Assembly: GCA_023417735.1 (NCBI GenBank)
Contig: JAEZEK010000426.1
Coordinates: 1-10,407, forward strand
Length of the DNA stretch: 10,407 nucleotides
Direction: 5' to 3'
Origin: Pseudomonadota bacterium
Lineage (GTDB): Bacteria; Pseudomonadota; Alphaproteobacteria; Rhizobiales; Afifellaceae
The notes beneath the pieces were generated by a model that made no database searches, was not told the origin of the DNA, and saw nothing but the letters and a program-made list of their open reading frames with translations. This document shows positions 1-7,929 of this stretch, piece after piece; position 1 is the first letter of the stretch, and every line of letters begins with the position of its first letter. The translations under genes and the position numbers were made by a program.

Positions 1-2
1 TC

Positions 3-1055
3 GCGATCACCGGCACGAACGGCAAGTCGACCACGACCGCCCTGATCGGGCACGTGCTCGCGGAGGCGGGGCTCCCGGTGGAGGTCGGCGGCAATATCGG
101 CCGGGCCGCGCTCGACCTCGCCGCCCCGGCCGACGGGCGCGTCTACGTCCTGGAGATGTCGTCCTACCAGCTCGACCTCACGGAGCGGTTCCGGCCCGAC
201 GTCGCAGTCTGGCTGAACCTCACGCCGGACCATCTCGACCGGCACGGCGACATGGCGGGTTACCGGGCCGCCAAGGAGCGCATCTTCGCAAACATGGCCC
301 CGGGCGACACGGCCGTCGTCGGCGTGGACGAGCCGATCATGGCGGAGGTCGCTGCGGTCCAGCGCGGCCGCGCCGGCCCGGCGGTGGAAACGGTGGCGGT
401 CGCGCCGGGAACGGATGCGACCTGGCGCGTGGACGGAAGCGGCCGCCTGCTCCGGGACGGGCGGCCCGTCGCGGAGCTCGCCGACCTGCCGACGCTGCGT
501 GGCGCGCACAACTGGCAGAACGCGGCGACCGCCTTCGCGACCGGTCGGGCGCTCGGCATCGCGCCGGACACGATTCATGAGGCCATGCGCAGCTTTCCGG
601 GCCTCGCGCACCGGATGGAGATCGTCGCGCGGCGCGGGCGGGTCGTGTTCGTCAACGATTCGAAGGCGACGAACGCCGACGCCGCCGCCAAGGCGCTCGC
701 CACCTTCGACCCGATCTACTGGATCGCCGGCGGCCTGGCCAAGAGCGGCGGAATCGAGGATCTCGCCCCGTTCTTTCCCCGGATCGCGAAGGCATACCTC
801 GTCGGCGCCGCGGCGGACGCCTTTTCCGCCACGCTCGCGGGCCGGGTTCCGCACGTGATCGCCGGCGATCTTCAGACGGCGGTAACCATGGCGGCGGAGG
901 ATGCGGCTCTCGACGGTTCTGCCGAATCGGCGGTCCTGCTGTCGCCAGCCTGCGCGTCATTCGACCAGTTCGCCGACTTCGAGGCGCGGGGGGAGGCGTT
1001 CCGCCGCGCGGTGGCAGGTTTGGACGAGGAAGCGATGGAGGAGGCGGTCCCATGA
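3..1055 (+). CDS. murD: UDP-N-acetylmuramoyl-L-alanine--D-glutamate ligase MurD (5' end missing)
   Basis: This cytoplasmic Mur ligase adds D-glutamate to UDP-MurNAc-L-Ala using ATP. The frame is open from the window edge, so 350 residues are visible and roughly the first 110, the UDP-binding Rossmann domain, are missing. The visible part opens with the ATP P-loop GTNGKST (visible residues 4-10). It continues with EMSSYQLDL (51-59), NLTPDHLDRH (72-81), HNWQNA (169-174), HRMEIV (203-208), NDSKATN (218-224) and the C-terminal SPACASFDQF (314-323), a pattern that distinguishes MurD from MurC, MurE and MurF. The gene overlaps ftsW by four bases (ATGA), as expected in the dcw operon. No frameshift or missing motif is seen. 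The internal GTG at 54 lies beyond the P-loop and is not the true start. The assignment is nearly certain. Confidence 0.97.
   Translation, partial: AITGTNGKSTTTALIGHVLAEAGLPVEVGGNIGRAALDLAAPADGRVYVLEMSSYQLDLTERFRPDVAVWLNLTPDHLDRHGDMAGYRAAKERIFANMAPGDTAVVGVDEPIMAEVAAVQRGRAGPAVETVAVAPGTDATWRVDGSGRLLRDGRPVAELADLPTLRGAHNWQNAATAFATGRALGIAPDTIHEAMRSFPGLAHRMEIVARRGRVVFVNDSKATNADAAAKALATFDPIYWIAGGLAKSGGIEDLAPFFPRIAKAYLVGAAADAFSATLAGRVPHVIAGDLQTAVTMAAEDAALDGSAESAVLLSPACASFDQFADFEARGEAFRRAVAGLDEEAMEEAVP
1037..1044 (+). promoter_or_regulatory. Shine-Dalgarno sequence of ftsW
   Basis: GGAGGAGG lies inside the last codons of murD, seven bases before the ATG at 1052. It is the strongest ribosome binding site in the window and fixes the ftsW start at the ATGA overlap with murD. 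Confidence 0.75.
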
Positions 1056-2200
1056 TCAGCCGGGCGCACCGGACGCCGTTCGCGCAGTGGTGGTGGACGG
1101 TCGACCGCACCATGCTCTCGCTCGTGATGCTCCTCTTCGTCACGGGGCTCGTGCTCTCGCTCGCCGCCAGTCCGCCGGTCGCCGAGCGGATCGGGCTGCC
1201 GAGCCTTCATTTCGTCCTGCGGCACGCCTTCTTCGCCCCGATCGCGGCGGCATTGGCGATCGGGCTTTCCTTCCTCAGCCCGCGCCAGGTCAGGCGCGCC
1301 GCGCTGATCCTGCTGCTCGTCTCGCTCGCCCTGATGATCGCCGTGCTCTTCGTCGGCGCGGAGGTGAAGGGCTCCCGGCGCTGGATCTACGTCGCCGGCA
1401 TCTCGATCCAGCCGTCGGAATTCATGAAGCCCGCCTTCATCGTGATCTGCGCATGGCTCTTCGCCGAAGGGAGCGACCGGCCGGACGTGCCGGGCCGGCT
1501 TCTCGCCGCGGTGCTGCTCCTGATCGTCGCGGCGCTCCTTGTGGCGGAACCGGACCTCGGGCAGACGATGCTGGTGCTGGCCGTGTGGGGGGCGCTGTTC
1601 TTCCTCGCCGGGGTCTCGCCGATCGTGGTGGCGGGGCTCGCAGGCCTGTCGCTCGTCGGGCTCTTCTTCGCCTATCAGGTGTTCCCGCACGTCGCCGACC
1701 GCATCAACCGGTTCCTCGACCCCTCGAGCGGCGACAGCTTCCAGATCGACACGGCGCTTCAGTCGTTCCAGCGCGGCGGATGGGCCGGGACGGGGCCGGG
1801 CGAGGGCGTGATGAAGCGCATCCTGCCCGATTCCCACACCGACTTCGTCTTCGCCGTCGTCGCCGAGGAGTTCGGCATCCTCATCTGCATGCTGCTCGTG
1901 CTCCTCTTCGCCGCGCTGGTCATGCGCGGCCTCATGCAGGCGTTCCGCCGCAAGAGCGCGTTCGAGCGGCTGGCGATCGCCGGCCTTGCGACCCAGATCG
2001 GCATGCAGTCGTTCATCAACATGGGGGTGAACCTGCACATCCTGCCGGCCAAGGGCATGACGCTGCCGTTCATCTCCTACGGCGGATCGGCGCTGCTTTC
2101 GGCGGCGATCACGGTCGGCTTCCTGCTCGCGCTGTCGCGTCGGTCCTACGACCAGCACGTGACGGTCGTGCCGCGCGCGGCCGCCGTCGCACAGACGTGA
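1052..2200 (+). CDS. ftsW: Septal peptidoglycan glycosyltransferase FtsW (SEDS family)
   Basis: FtsW is the integral membrane SEDS glycosyltransferase that polymerises lipid II into septal glycan with its class b PBP partner FtsI. The 382-residue product has a short cytoplasmic N-terminus followed by about ten hydrophobic segments, the first near residues 20-40 and the last near 343-362. Family motifs are GSRRW (107-111), QPSEFMK (120-126), EPDLGQ (166-171), the loop region around LPDSHTDF (258-265) followed by AEE (271-273), and the SEDS signature KGMTLPFISYGGS (334-346). RodA is the paralogue with the same fold; the position between murD and murG decides for FtsW. The start is the ATG overlapping the murD stop and is backed by a strong ribosome binding site. 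The length is normal for the family. Confidence 0.96.
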   Translation: MISRAHRTPFAQWWWTVDRTMLSLVMLLFVTGLVLSLAASPPVAERIGLPSLHFVLRHAFFAPIAAALAIGLSFLSPRQVRRAALILLLVSLALMIAVLFVGAEVKGSRRWIYVAGISIQPSEFMKPAFIVICAWLFAEGSDRPDVPGRLLAAVLLLIVAALLVAEPDLGQTMLVLAVWGALFFLAGVSPIVVAGLAGLSLVGLFFAYQVFPHVADRINRFLDPSSGDSFQIDTALQSFQRGGWAGTGPGEGVMKRILPDSHTDFVFAVVAEEFGILICMLLVLLFAALVMRGLMQAFRRKSAFERLAIAGLATQIGMQSFINMGVNLHILPAKGMTLPFISYGGSALLSAAITVGFLLALSRRSYDQHVTVVPRAAAVAQT

Positions 2201-3318
2201 GCGAGGCTTCCGGGGCGACGGCCCTCCTCGTCGCGGGCGGCACGGGCGGCCACCTCTTTCCGGCGCTCGCGCTCCGCGAGGCGCTTCTCGCCCGCGGCTG
2301 GCGCGTCCGCCTCGCGACCGATCCGCGCGTCGGCGACTTCGTCGAGGGCGTCCCGCCGGAGGAGCGTCACGTCGTGCATGCGGCGACGATCTCGGGCGGC
2401 AGCCCGGCTGCAATCGTCCGCTCGGTTGCGACGATGGGGCGGGGGCTTCTCCAGTCGCGGCGCCTGATGCGAGCCGTGTCGCCGCGCATCGTCGTGGGGT
2501 TCGGCGGCTATCCGACCGTGCCGCCGCTCATCGCCGCGCGGCTCGCGCGCATCCCCATCCTGGTCCACGAGCAGAATGCGGTGCTCGGGCGGGCGAACCG
2601 GCTGCTCGTCCGCTTCGGCGCGCACCTCGCGACCGGTTTCCGCAAGCCGAAGGGGGGCGAGCGGGCGCGGGTTCAGACCTTCGTCGGCAATCCCGTGCGG
2701 GCGGCGATCGCGGCGATGGCGGAGCGCCCCTTTCGCGCCCCGGCGGAAGGCGAGCCGTTCAGGCTCCTCGTGTTCGGCGGCAGCCAGGGCGCACGCGTCT
2801 TCTCCGATGTCCTGCCGGCCGCGCTTGGCCAGCTCGCAGAGGTCGGGCGGCGCCGGCTCTCGGTCGTCCAGCAATGCCGGCCGGAGGACATCGTGCGCAC
2901 GCGGGCGAGCTATGCCCAGCTCGGCATCGCGGCAGAGCTGGAGCCCTTCTTCAGGGACATGCCCCGGCGCCTCGCCGAGGCCCATCTCGTCGTGAGCCGC
3001 GCCGGAGCCTCCACCGTCACGGAGATCGCCGTGGTCGGCCGGCCGGCCGTGCTCGTGCCCTATCCGCATGCTCTCGACCACGACCAGGCCGCCAACGCAG
3101 CCGCGCTCGCAGCAGCCGGAGGCGCCTGGCTCGTGCCGGAGGCGGAGTTCACGCCTGAGACCTTTGCGAAGCGGCTCGCGGCGCTTATTGAGGCGCCCGG
3201 AGAACTGGAAGCCGCCGCCCGTGCCGCGGCCGGGCAGGGCCGCCCGGATGCCGCCGAGCGCCTCGCGGACCTCGTGGAGAGGATCGCAAGCGGCGGCCAG
3301 GGAGTTGATGCCGGATGA
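2197..3318 (+). CDS. murG: UDP-GlcNAc:lipid I N-acetylglucosaminyltransferase MurG
   Basis: MurG is the peripheral inner-membrane GT-B glycosyltransferase that transfers GlcNAc to lipid I, making lipid II. The 373-residue product has the N-terminal glycine loop GGTGGH (14-19), the second loop [10 protein letters not shown] (101-110), [12 protein letters not shown] (124-135), the C-terminal domain loop GGSQGA (194-199), and the UDP-GlcNAc site [10 protein letters not shown] (267-276) with [12 protein letters not shown] (290-301). The reading frame stays open far upstream, but the homologous part begins just after the GTG at 2197, which overlaps the ftsW stop as GTGA. I chose this start because it places the glycine loop about 13 residues from the N-terminus, as usual. 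No Shine-Dalgarno sequence precedes it, so translation is probably coupled to ftsW. The stop overlaps the murC start. Confidence 0.96.
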   Translation: MSEASGATALLVAGGTGGHLFPALALREALLARGWRVRLATDPRVGDFVEGVPPEERHVVHAATISGGSPAAIVRSVATMGRGLLQSRRLMRAVSPRIVVGFGGYPTVPPLIAARLARIPILVHEQNAVLGRANRLLVRFGAHLATGFRKPKGGERARVQTFVGNPVRAAIAAMAERPFRAPAEGEPFRLLVFGGSQGARVFSDVLPAALGQLAEVGRRRLSVVQQCRPEDIVRTRASYAQLGIAAELEPFFRDMPRRLAEAHLVVSRAGASTVTEIAVVGRPAVLVPYPHALDHDQAANAAALAAAGGAWLVPEAEFTPETFAKRLAALIEAPGELEAAARAAAGQGRPDAAERLADLVERIASGGQGVDAG

Positions 3319-4721
3319 AAATGCCTCGTGACATCGGGCCGGTCCATTTCGTGGGCATCGGCGGCATCGGGATGAGTGGCATCGCCGAGGTGCTCGCGAA
3401 CCAGAACTACCGCGTGACGGGATCGGACGTCGCCGAAAGCGCGAACGTCCAGCGCCTGCGCGAGCACGGCATCCCGGTCCAGATCGGGCATCGGGCCGAG
3501 AACATCGACGGGGCCGCCGTCGTGGTCGTGTCCTCCGCGATCAAGCGCGACAATCCGGAGCTCAGGGAAGCGCGTGCCCGCGGCCTGCCGGTCGTCCGGC
3601 GCGCCGAGATGCTCGCCGAGCTCATGCGGCTCCATTCGGCGATCGCGATCGGCGGAACGCACGGCAAGACCACCACCACGTCGATGGTGGCGGCGCTGCT
3701 CGACGCCGGCGGGTTCGATCCGACCGTCATCAACGGCGGCTTCATCAACGCCTATGGGACGAACGCGCGCATCGGCTCCGGCGACTGGATGGTGGTGGAG
3801 GCGGACGAATCCGACGGGACCTTCGTGAAGCTACCCGCCGACATCGCCGTCGTCACCAACATCGACCCCGAGCACCTCGACCATTACGGCTCGTTCGACC
3901 AGGTCCGCGCGGCATTCCGGGCCTTCGTCGAGAACGTGCCGTTCTACGGCTTCGCCGTGATGTGCCTCGACCATCCGGACGTGCAGGCGCTGGTCGGCCG
4001 CATCGAGGACCGGCGCATCATCACCTATGGGCGCAACCCCCAGGCCGAGGTCCGCTTCGCCGACCTGCGCCCGGAGGGAGGGCTGTCGCACTTCACCGTC
4101 GAGCGGCGCGACCGCGTCACCGGCGAGATGGAGACGATCGCGGACCTGACCCTGCCCATGCCCGGCGTCCACAACGTCTCCAACGCGACGGCGGCGATCG
4201 CGGTGGCCCGGGCCCTCGGCATTCCCGCCGACGCGATCCGCAAGGGGCTCGCCGGCTTCGGCGGCGTGAAGCGGCGCTTCACCCACACCGGCAGCTGGAA
4301 CGGCGTGGACGTCTACGACGATTACGGCCATCACCCCGTCGAGATCGCGGCGGTCCTCCATGCCGCACGCTCGGCCGCGAAGGGGCGGGTCATCGCCGGC
4401 GTGCAGCCGCACCGCTATACGCGGCTGCACGCCCTCTTCGCCGAGTTCTGCGCCTGCTTCAACGAGGCCGACACGGTGATCGTGGCCGACGTCTATTCCG
4501 CCGGCGAGGCGCCGATCGAGGGTGCGGATCGCGATTCGCTGGTCGAGGGCCTGCGCGCCGGCGGCCACCGGGACGTTCTGCCGCTCTCCGGCGAGGACGC
4601 GCTCCCGGCGATCGTGGCGGGGCTCGCCCGTCCGGGCGACATGGTGGTCTGCCTCGGCGCCGGCTCGATCTCGCGCTGGGCCAACGCGCTGCCGCAGGCG
4701 CTCGCCTCCGTGAAGCCCTGA
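3315..4721 (+). CDS. murC: UDP-N-acetylmuramate--L-alanine ligase MurC
   Basis: MurC is the first Mur ligase. It joins L-alanine to UDP-MurNAc with ATP in the cytoplasm. The 468-residue product is full length. Motifs in order: the Rossmann loop [11 protein letters not shown] (14-24), the P-loop GTHGKTTT (114-121), EADESDGTF (162-170), [11 protein letters not shown] (182-192), HNVSNA (286-291), RRFTHTG (320-326), DDYGHHP (335-341), QPHRYTR (364-370) and the C-terminal LGAGSIS (447-453). DDYGHHP and QPHRYTR are typical of MurC. The ATG overlaps the murG stop as ATGA, and AGGGAG at 3299-3304 lies ten bases upstream. murB follows after 16 bases, so murC is an internal gene of the operon. Confidence 0.97.
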   Translation: MKMPRDIGPVHFVGIGGIGMSGIAEVLANQNYRVTGSDVAESANVQRLREHGIPVQIGHRAENIDGAAVVVVSSAIKRDNPELREARARGLPVVRRAEMLAELMRLHSAIAIGGTHGKTTTTSMVAALLDAGGFDPTVINGGFINAYGTNARIGSGDWMVVEADESDGTFVKLPADIAVVTNIDPEHLDHYGSFDQVRAAFRAFVENVPFYGFAVMCLDHPDVQALVGRIEDRRIITYGRNPQAEVRFADLRPEGGLSHFTVERRDRVTGEMETIADLTLPMPGVHNVSNATAAIAVARALGIPADAIRKGLAGFGGVKRRFTHTGSWNGVDVYDDYGHHPVEIAAVLHAARSAAKGRVIAGVQPHRYTRLHALFAEFCACFNEADTVIVADVYSAGEAPIEGADRDSLVEGLRAGGHRDVLPLSGEDALPAIVAGLARPGDMVVCLGAGSISRWANALPQALASVKP

Positions 4722-4737
4722 TTTCGGGTCCCGCTCC

Positions 4738-5688
4738 ATGACGAACCATCTGCTCGACCGTCTGCGCGGCCGCCTCGACGGCTTCCGCGGCTCGCTTCAG
4801 CCGGATCAGCCGCTTGCGCCGATCGTCTGGTTCCGCGCCGGCGGCCCGGCCGAGATCCTGGCGATGCCGGCCGACCAGGAGGATCTCGCCTTCCTGATGC
4901 GGGCCGTGCCGGAGGAGGTGCCGGTCACGGTGATCGGGCTCGGCTCGAACCTGCTCGTGCGCGACGGCGGCGTGCCCGGCGTCGTCATCCGGCTGTCGGC
5001 GCGCGGCTTCGGCCAGGTCTCGGTCGAGGGCACCCGCATCCGTGTCGGCGCCGCACTGGCCGACCGCCGCGTGGCGGCCCATGCCCTTGAGGCCGGGATC
5101 GGCGGGTTCGCCTTCTATCACGGCATCCCCGGCGGGATCGGCGGCGCACTCAGGATGAATGCGGGTGCGAACGGCGTCGAGACCAGGGAGCGCGTCCTCG
5201 AGGTCGTGGCGATCGACCGCCGCGGCGAGCGCCACGTCCTGACCAACGCGGACATGGGCTATTCCTACCGCCATTCGTCGGCGGCGGACGACCTGATCTT
5301 CGTCGAGGCGCTCTACCAAGGCCACCTCGAAGAGCCCGACGCGATTCGCGCGGCGATGGACGCCGTCCAGGAGCACCGGGAGACGGCGCAGCCGATCAAG
5401 AGCCGGACGGGCGGGTCCACATTCAAGAACCCTCCCGGCGACAAGGCCTGGCAGCTGATCGACGCGGCCGGCTGCCGCGGGCTGTCGATCGGCGACGCGC
5501 AGGTCTCCCAAATGCACTGCAACTTCCTGCTCAACGTCGGCAATGCCACCGGCCACGACCTCGAGCTGCTCGGGGAGACGGTGCGCGCCCGCGTCCTCCA
5601 GCGAGCCGGAATCCGCCTCGACTGGGAGATCAAGCGGATCGGCCGGTTCGGCCCAGGCGGCGTCGTGGAGCCCTTCCTCGGCGCCTGA
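4738..5688 (+). CDS. murB: UDP-N-acetylenolpyruvoylglucosamine reductase MurB
   Basis: MurB is the cytoplasmic FAD enzyme that uses NADPH to reduce UDP-GlcNAc-enolpyruvate to UDP-MurNAc, the substrate of MurC. The 316-residue product carries the FAD-binding [12 protein letters not shown] (67-78), [14 protein letters not shown] (131-144), GYSYRHS (174-180), [11 protein letters not shown] (222-232) with the likely proton-donor serine at 227, [15 protein letters not shown] (252-266) and a C-terminal WEIKRIG (296-302). The short length fits the compact type II MurB rather than the longer E. coli type I; this typing is inference. The start is the ATG 16 bases after murC, with only a weak ribosome binding site. 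murB is the last plus-strand gene of the block and faces the convergent opgH. Confidence 0.96.
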   Translation: MTNHLLDRLRGRLDGFRGSLQPDQPLAPIVWFRAGGPAEILAMPADQEDLAFLMRAVPEEVPVTVIGLGSNLLVRDGGVPGVVIRLSARGFGQVSVEGTRIRVGAALADRRVAAHALEAGIGGFAFYHGIPGGIGGALRMNAGANGVETRERVLEVVAIDRRGERHVLTNADMGYSYRHSSAADDLIFVEALYQGHLEEPDAIRAAMDAVQEHRETAQPIKSRTGGSTFKNPPGDKAWQLIDAAGCRGLSIGDAQVSQMHCNFLLNVGNATGHDLELLGETVRARVLQRAGIRLDWEIKRIGRFGPGGVVEPFLGA

Positions 5689-5716
5689 CCCGGCGGGCGG
5701 CCGCAGCGACGCCGGG
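5689..5716. repeat. GC-rich inverted repeat in the murB/opgH convergent gap (possible weak terminator)
   Basis: CCCGGCG (5689-5695) and CGCCGGG (5710-5716) form a perfect 7-base-pair stem around a 14-base loop that itself contains the palindrome GCGGCCGC. It starts directly after the murB stop, in the 69-base gap between two convergent genes, where a terminator is expected. No T-run follows on either strand, so an intrinsic terminator is only a possibility, and chance pairing in GC-rich DNA cannot be excluded. Confidence 0.3.
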
Positions 5717-5757
5717 CTGCGTCGGGGCACGATTTCCCTTGCGCCGGCTCCTGCGCC

Positions 5758-7929
5758 TCAGGCGCGGCGGGCGACTGCCTCGGGCGCGTTCGCCTCCTCG
5801 GAGTCGACCGGCAGCCTGGCGATCGCTTCGGCGAGTTCGGTATGGGCGGCGACGTAGAGCCGCTCGCGCCCCTTGAGCCATGACAGCGCTTCCGCCTGCG
5901 TCTCGGCCTCGCGCACCTTGGCGGTCGCGGTCAGCTGTTCGGGTTCGGGATGGCCGCGACGCGGCGCCGGCGGCTCGCCCACGCGCTCGAAATGGTGCTG
6001 GCGCGCCAGCGGATCCCGCACGAGCGCCTCGATACCGTCCGCGGGCAAAGCGGGGAGGGCGGCCTCGATGGCATCGGCGCGCAGGAGGATCGGGTCGGGC
6101 CTCGTGTCCTCCGGCGTGACGAGCACGCCCGCCCGCGCGAGCGCGTCGCCCGCCCGTGCGCTGCCGCTCAACCAGGAGAGCGGGATCGAGAAGGCGAGGC
6201 CGATGATGACCGGCGAGAGCCAGGCGAGCATCACCGGCGCGATGAAGGCGGCGAGCACGGTGACGGCGATCCCGGCAACGGTGTGCCAGCGATGCCTTAT
6301 CATCGCCTCCGCCCAGTCCGCCGCCTCGTGGCCGCGGCGCTGCTTCGCCCAGCCGGAATCGCGGCCGAGCAGGATCTCGAAGACGTGGCGGCTGTGGACC
6401 AGCATCATGATCGGCGCGTAGAGCGAGGTGATCAGGATCTCCAGGATCGCGCTGGCGACGAGGCCGAGGGCGCCGCCGGAGCCCCGCCGCAGGTCGGGGT
6501 CGAGCAGCGCGCGCACCAGGCCCAGCATCTTCGGGAAGAAGAGCACGCCCATGGTGAGGATGAAGAGTTGGATCATGCGCTCGGAATCGAAGCGCGGCCA
6601 GGTCGGGAAGAGCTGGAAGTCCTTGGCGAAATACTCCGGCCTGATGAAGTGCGCCTGCGTGGACAGGGCGAGGCCGGCGATGATCAGCAGGAGCCACATC
6701 GGCGAGGCGATGTAGCTCATGATCCCGGTCGCGAAGTGGACGCGGCTCGGCCAGGCGAGCCCGCGCGCGCCGATCACCTTGCCGTGCTGGAGATTGCCCT
6801 GCGCCCAGCGCCTGTCCCGGATCGCCACGTCGATGAGGGAGGGCGGGCTTTCCTCCCACGAGCCTTCGAGCTCGGAGGTCATCTCGACCCGCCACCCGGC
6901 GCGCCGCATCAGCGCCGCCTCGACGAAATCGTGCGACATGACGTGGCCGCCGAAGGGCTTGCGGCCGGGGAGGTCGGGCAGGCCGCAGGCACCGGCGAAG
7001 GCGGCCGTGCGGATGATCGCGTTGTGGCCCCAGTAATTGCCGTCGAAGCCCTGCCAGGCGGCCAGGCCGCGGGCGACGATCGGCCCGTGGATGCGGCCGG
7101 CGAACTGCTGCAGCCGGGCGAACAGCGTGCGGCTGTTCGCCAGCACCGGCACGGTCTGCAGGATGCCGAGGCGCGGGTCGGCCTCCATCGCGCGGGCGAG
7201 CGCCACAAGCGTCTGGCCGCTCATCAGGCTGTCGGCGTCGAGGACCACCATGTGGTCGTAGCGGCCGCCCCAGTTCTCGACGAAATCCTTGAGGTTGCCG
7301 GCCTTCTTGGCCGTGTTGTGCCAGCGCCGGCGGTACCAGACCGGCATCGTGCCGGCGAGGGCGGACGAGAGGCGGCTGACGGAAACGGTTTCGCGGATCC
7401 AGGCGTCGGCATTGGTGGAATCGCTCAGGATCACGATCTCGAAGTTCTGGGCGGCCCCGAGACGGGCGAGATCCTCCGCCATCGCCTGCAGGCACGCGGT
7501 CGTCCGCCGTGGGTCCTCCTGGTAGATCGGCATGACCAGCGCGGTGCGCGTCGAGAGCGGCCGCGGGTGGACGGCGAGCGTCCGCATCCGCGGGCCGGCG
7601 ATGACGCCGGCGAGCGCCGTCGTCGCGGCAAGCGCGATCCAGGCGAAGGTGATCGTGAAGAGCGCCGTCATCACGCCTTCCAGGATCGTGGTGCCGCCGA
7701 TCGAGACGACCGCGACCATCTGGTAGAGACCGAAGACCGTGAGCGCGAGCGCACCGCCGAACGTCACGAACCGCGCCCAGGCCACCCTGAGGTCCGGCCG
7801 GTCGGGCGTCACGCCCTCCGGCGCTTTTCCGAGATCCTGCACGGGCATCGGCAGCGGCTCGCGGGGCGGCATGCCGGCGCCGGTGACGAGCTTGAGAACG
7901 GAGGTTTCCGTGGTCATCGTCTGGTCCAT
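5758..7929 (-). CDS. opgH: Glucans biosynthesis glucosyltransferase H (OpgH/MdoH)
   Basis: OpgH is an inner-membrane GT2 glycosyltransferase that builds the linear beta-1,2-glucan backbone of osmoregulated periplasmic glucans from UDP-glucose. The product has 723 residues, against about 850 in E. coli. About 50 cytoplasmic residues precede two membrane segments (about 52-78 and 88-111). The catalytic GT2 domain follows: LVMPIYQEDP (131-140), SDS with D170, DAD (231-233), GHNAIIRT (301-308), SHDF with D334, and RDRRWAQGNLQH (371-382), the family form of the QxxRW motif. Further hydrophobic segments lie near 405-423, 452-472, 487-510, 548-570 and 572-587, ahead of a cytoplasmic tail. This start overlaps opgG by 16 bases; a second in-frame ATG at 7917 (codon 5) would give the ATGA-type overlap seen elsewhere in the window. 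Neither has a clear Shine-Dalgarno sequence, so coupling to opgG is likely. Confidence 0.95.
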   Translation of the reverse strand: MDQTMTTETSVLKLVTGAGMPPREPLPMPVQDLGKAPEGVTPDRPDLRVAWARFVTFGGALALTVFGLYQMVAVVSIGGTTILEGVMTALFTITFAWIALAATTALAGVIAGPRMRTLAVHPRPLSTRTALVMPIYQEDPRRTTACLQAMAEDLARLGAAQNFEIVILSDSTNADAWIRETVSVSRLSSALAGTMPVWYRRRWHNTAKKAGNLKDFVENWGGRYDHMVVLDADSLMSGQTLVALARAMEADPRLGILQTVPVLANSRTLFARLQQFAGRIHGPIVARGLAAWQGFDGNYWGHNAIIRTAAFAGACGLPDLPGRKPFGGHVMSHDFVEAALMRRAGWRVEMTSELEGSWEESPPSLIDVAIRDRRWAQGNLQHGKVIGARGLAWPSRVHFATGIMSYIASPMWLLLIIAGLALSTQAHFIRPEYFAKDFQLFPTWPRFDSERMIQLFILTMGVLFFPKMLGLVRALLDPDLRRGSGGALGLVASAILEILITSLYAPIMMLVHSRHVFEILLGRDSGWAKQRRGHEAADWAEAMIRHRWHTVAGIAVTVLAAFIAPVMLAWLSPVIIGLAFSIPLSWLSGSARAGDALARAGVLVTPEDTRPDPILLRADAIEAALPALPADGIEALVRDPLARQHHFERVGEPPAPRRGHPEPEQLTATAKVREAETQAEALSWLKGRERLYVAAHTELAEAIARLPVDSEEANAPEAVARRA

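Noticed and set aside
901..2196. Long open frame in the same phase as murG, running upstream through murD and ftsW.
   Set aside because: The upstream translation is rich in Arg, Ala and Gly with no family motif and lies inside two certain genes. It is open because stop codons are rare at this GC content; MurG homology starts only after 2197.
872..2413. 513-codon minus-strand open frame under murD, ftsW and murG.
   Set aside because: It is Arg-, Asp- and Glu-rich repetitive-looking sequence produced by reading GC-rich codons backwards, and it crosses three certain genes.
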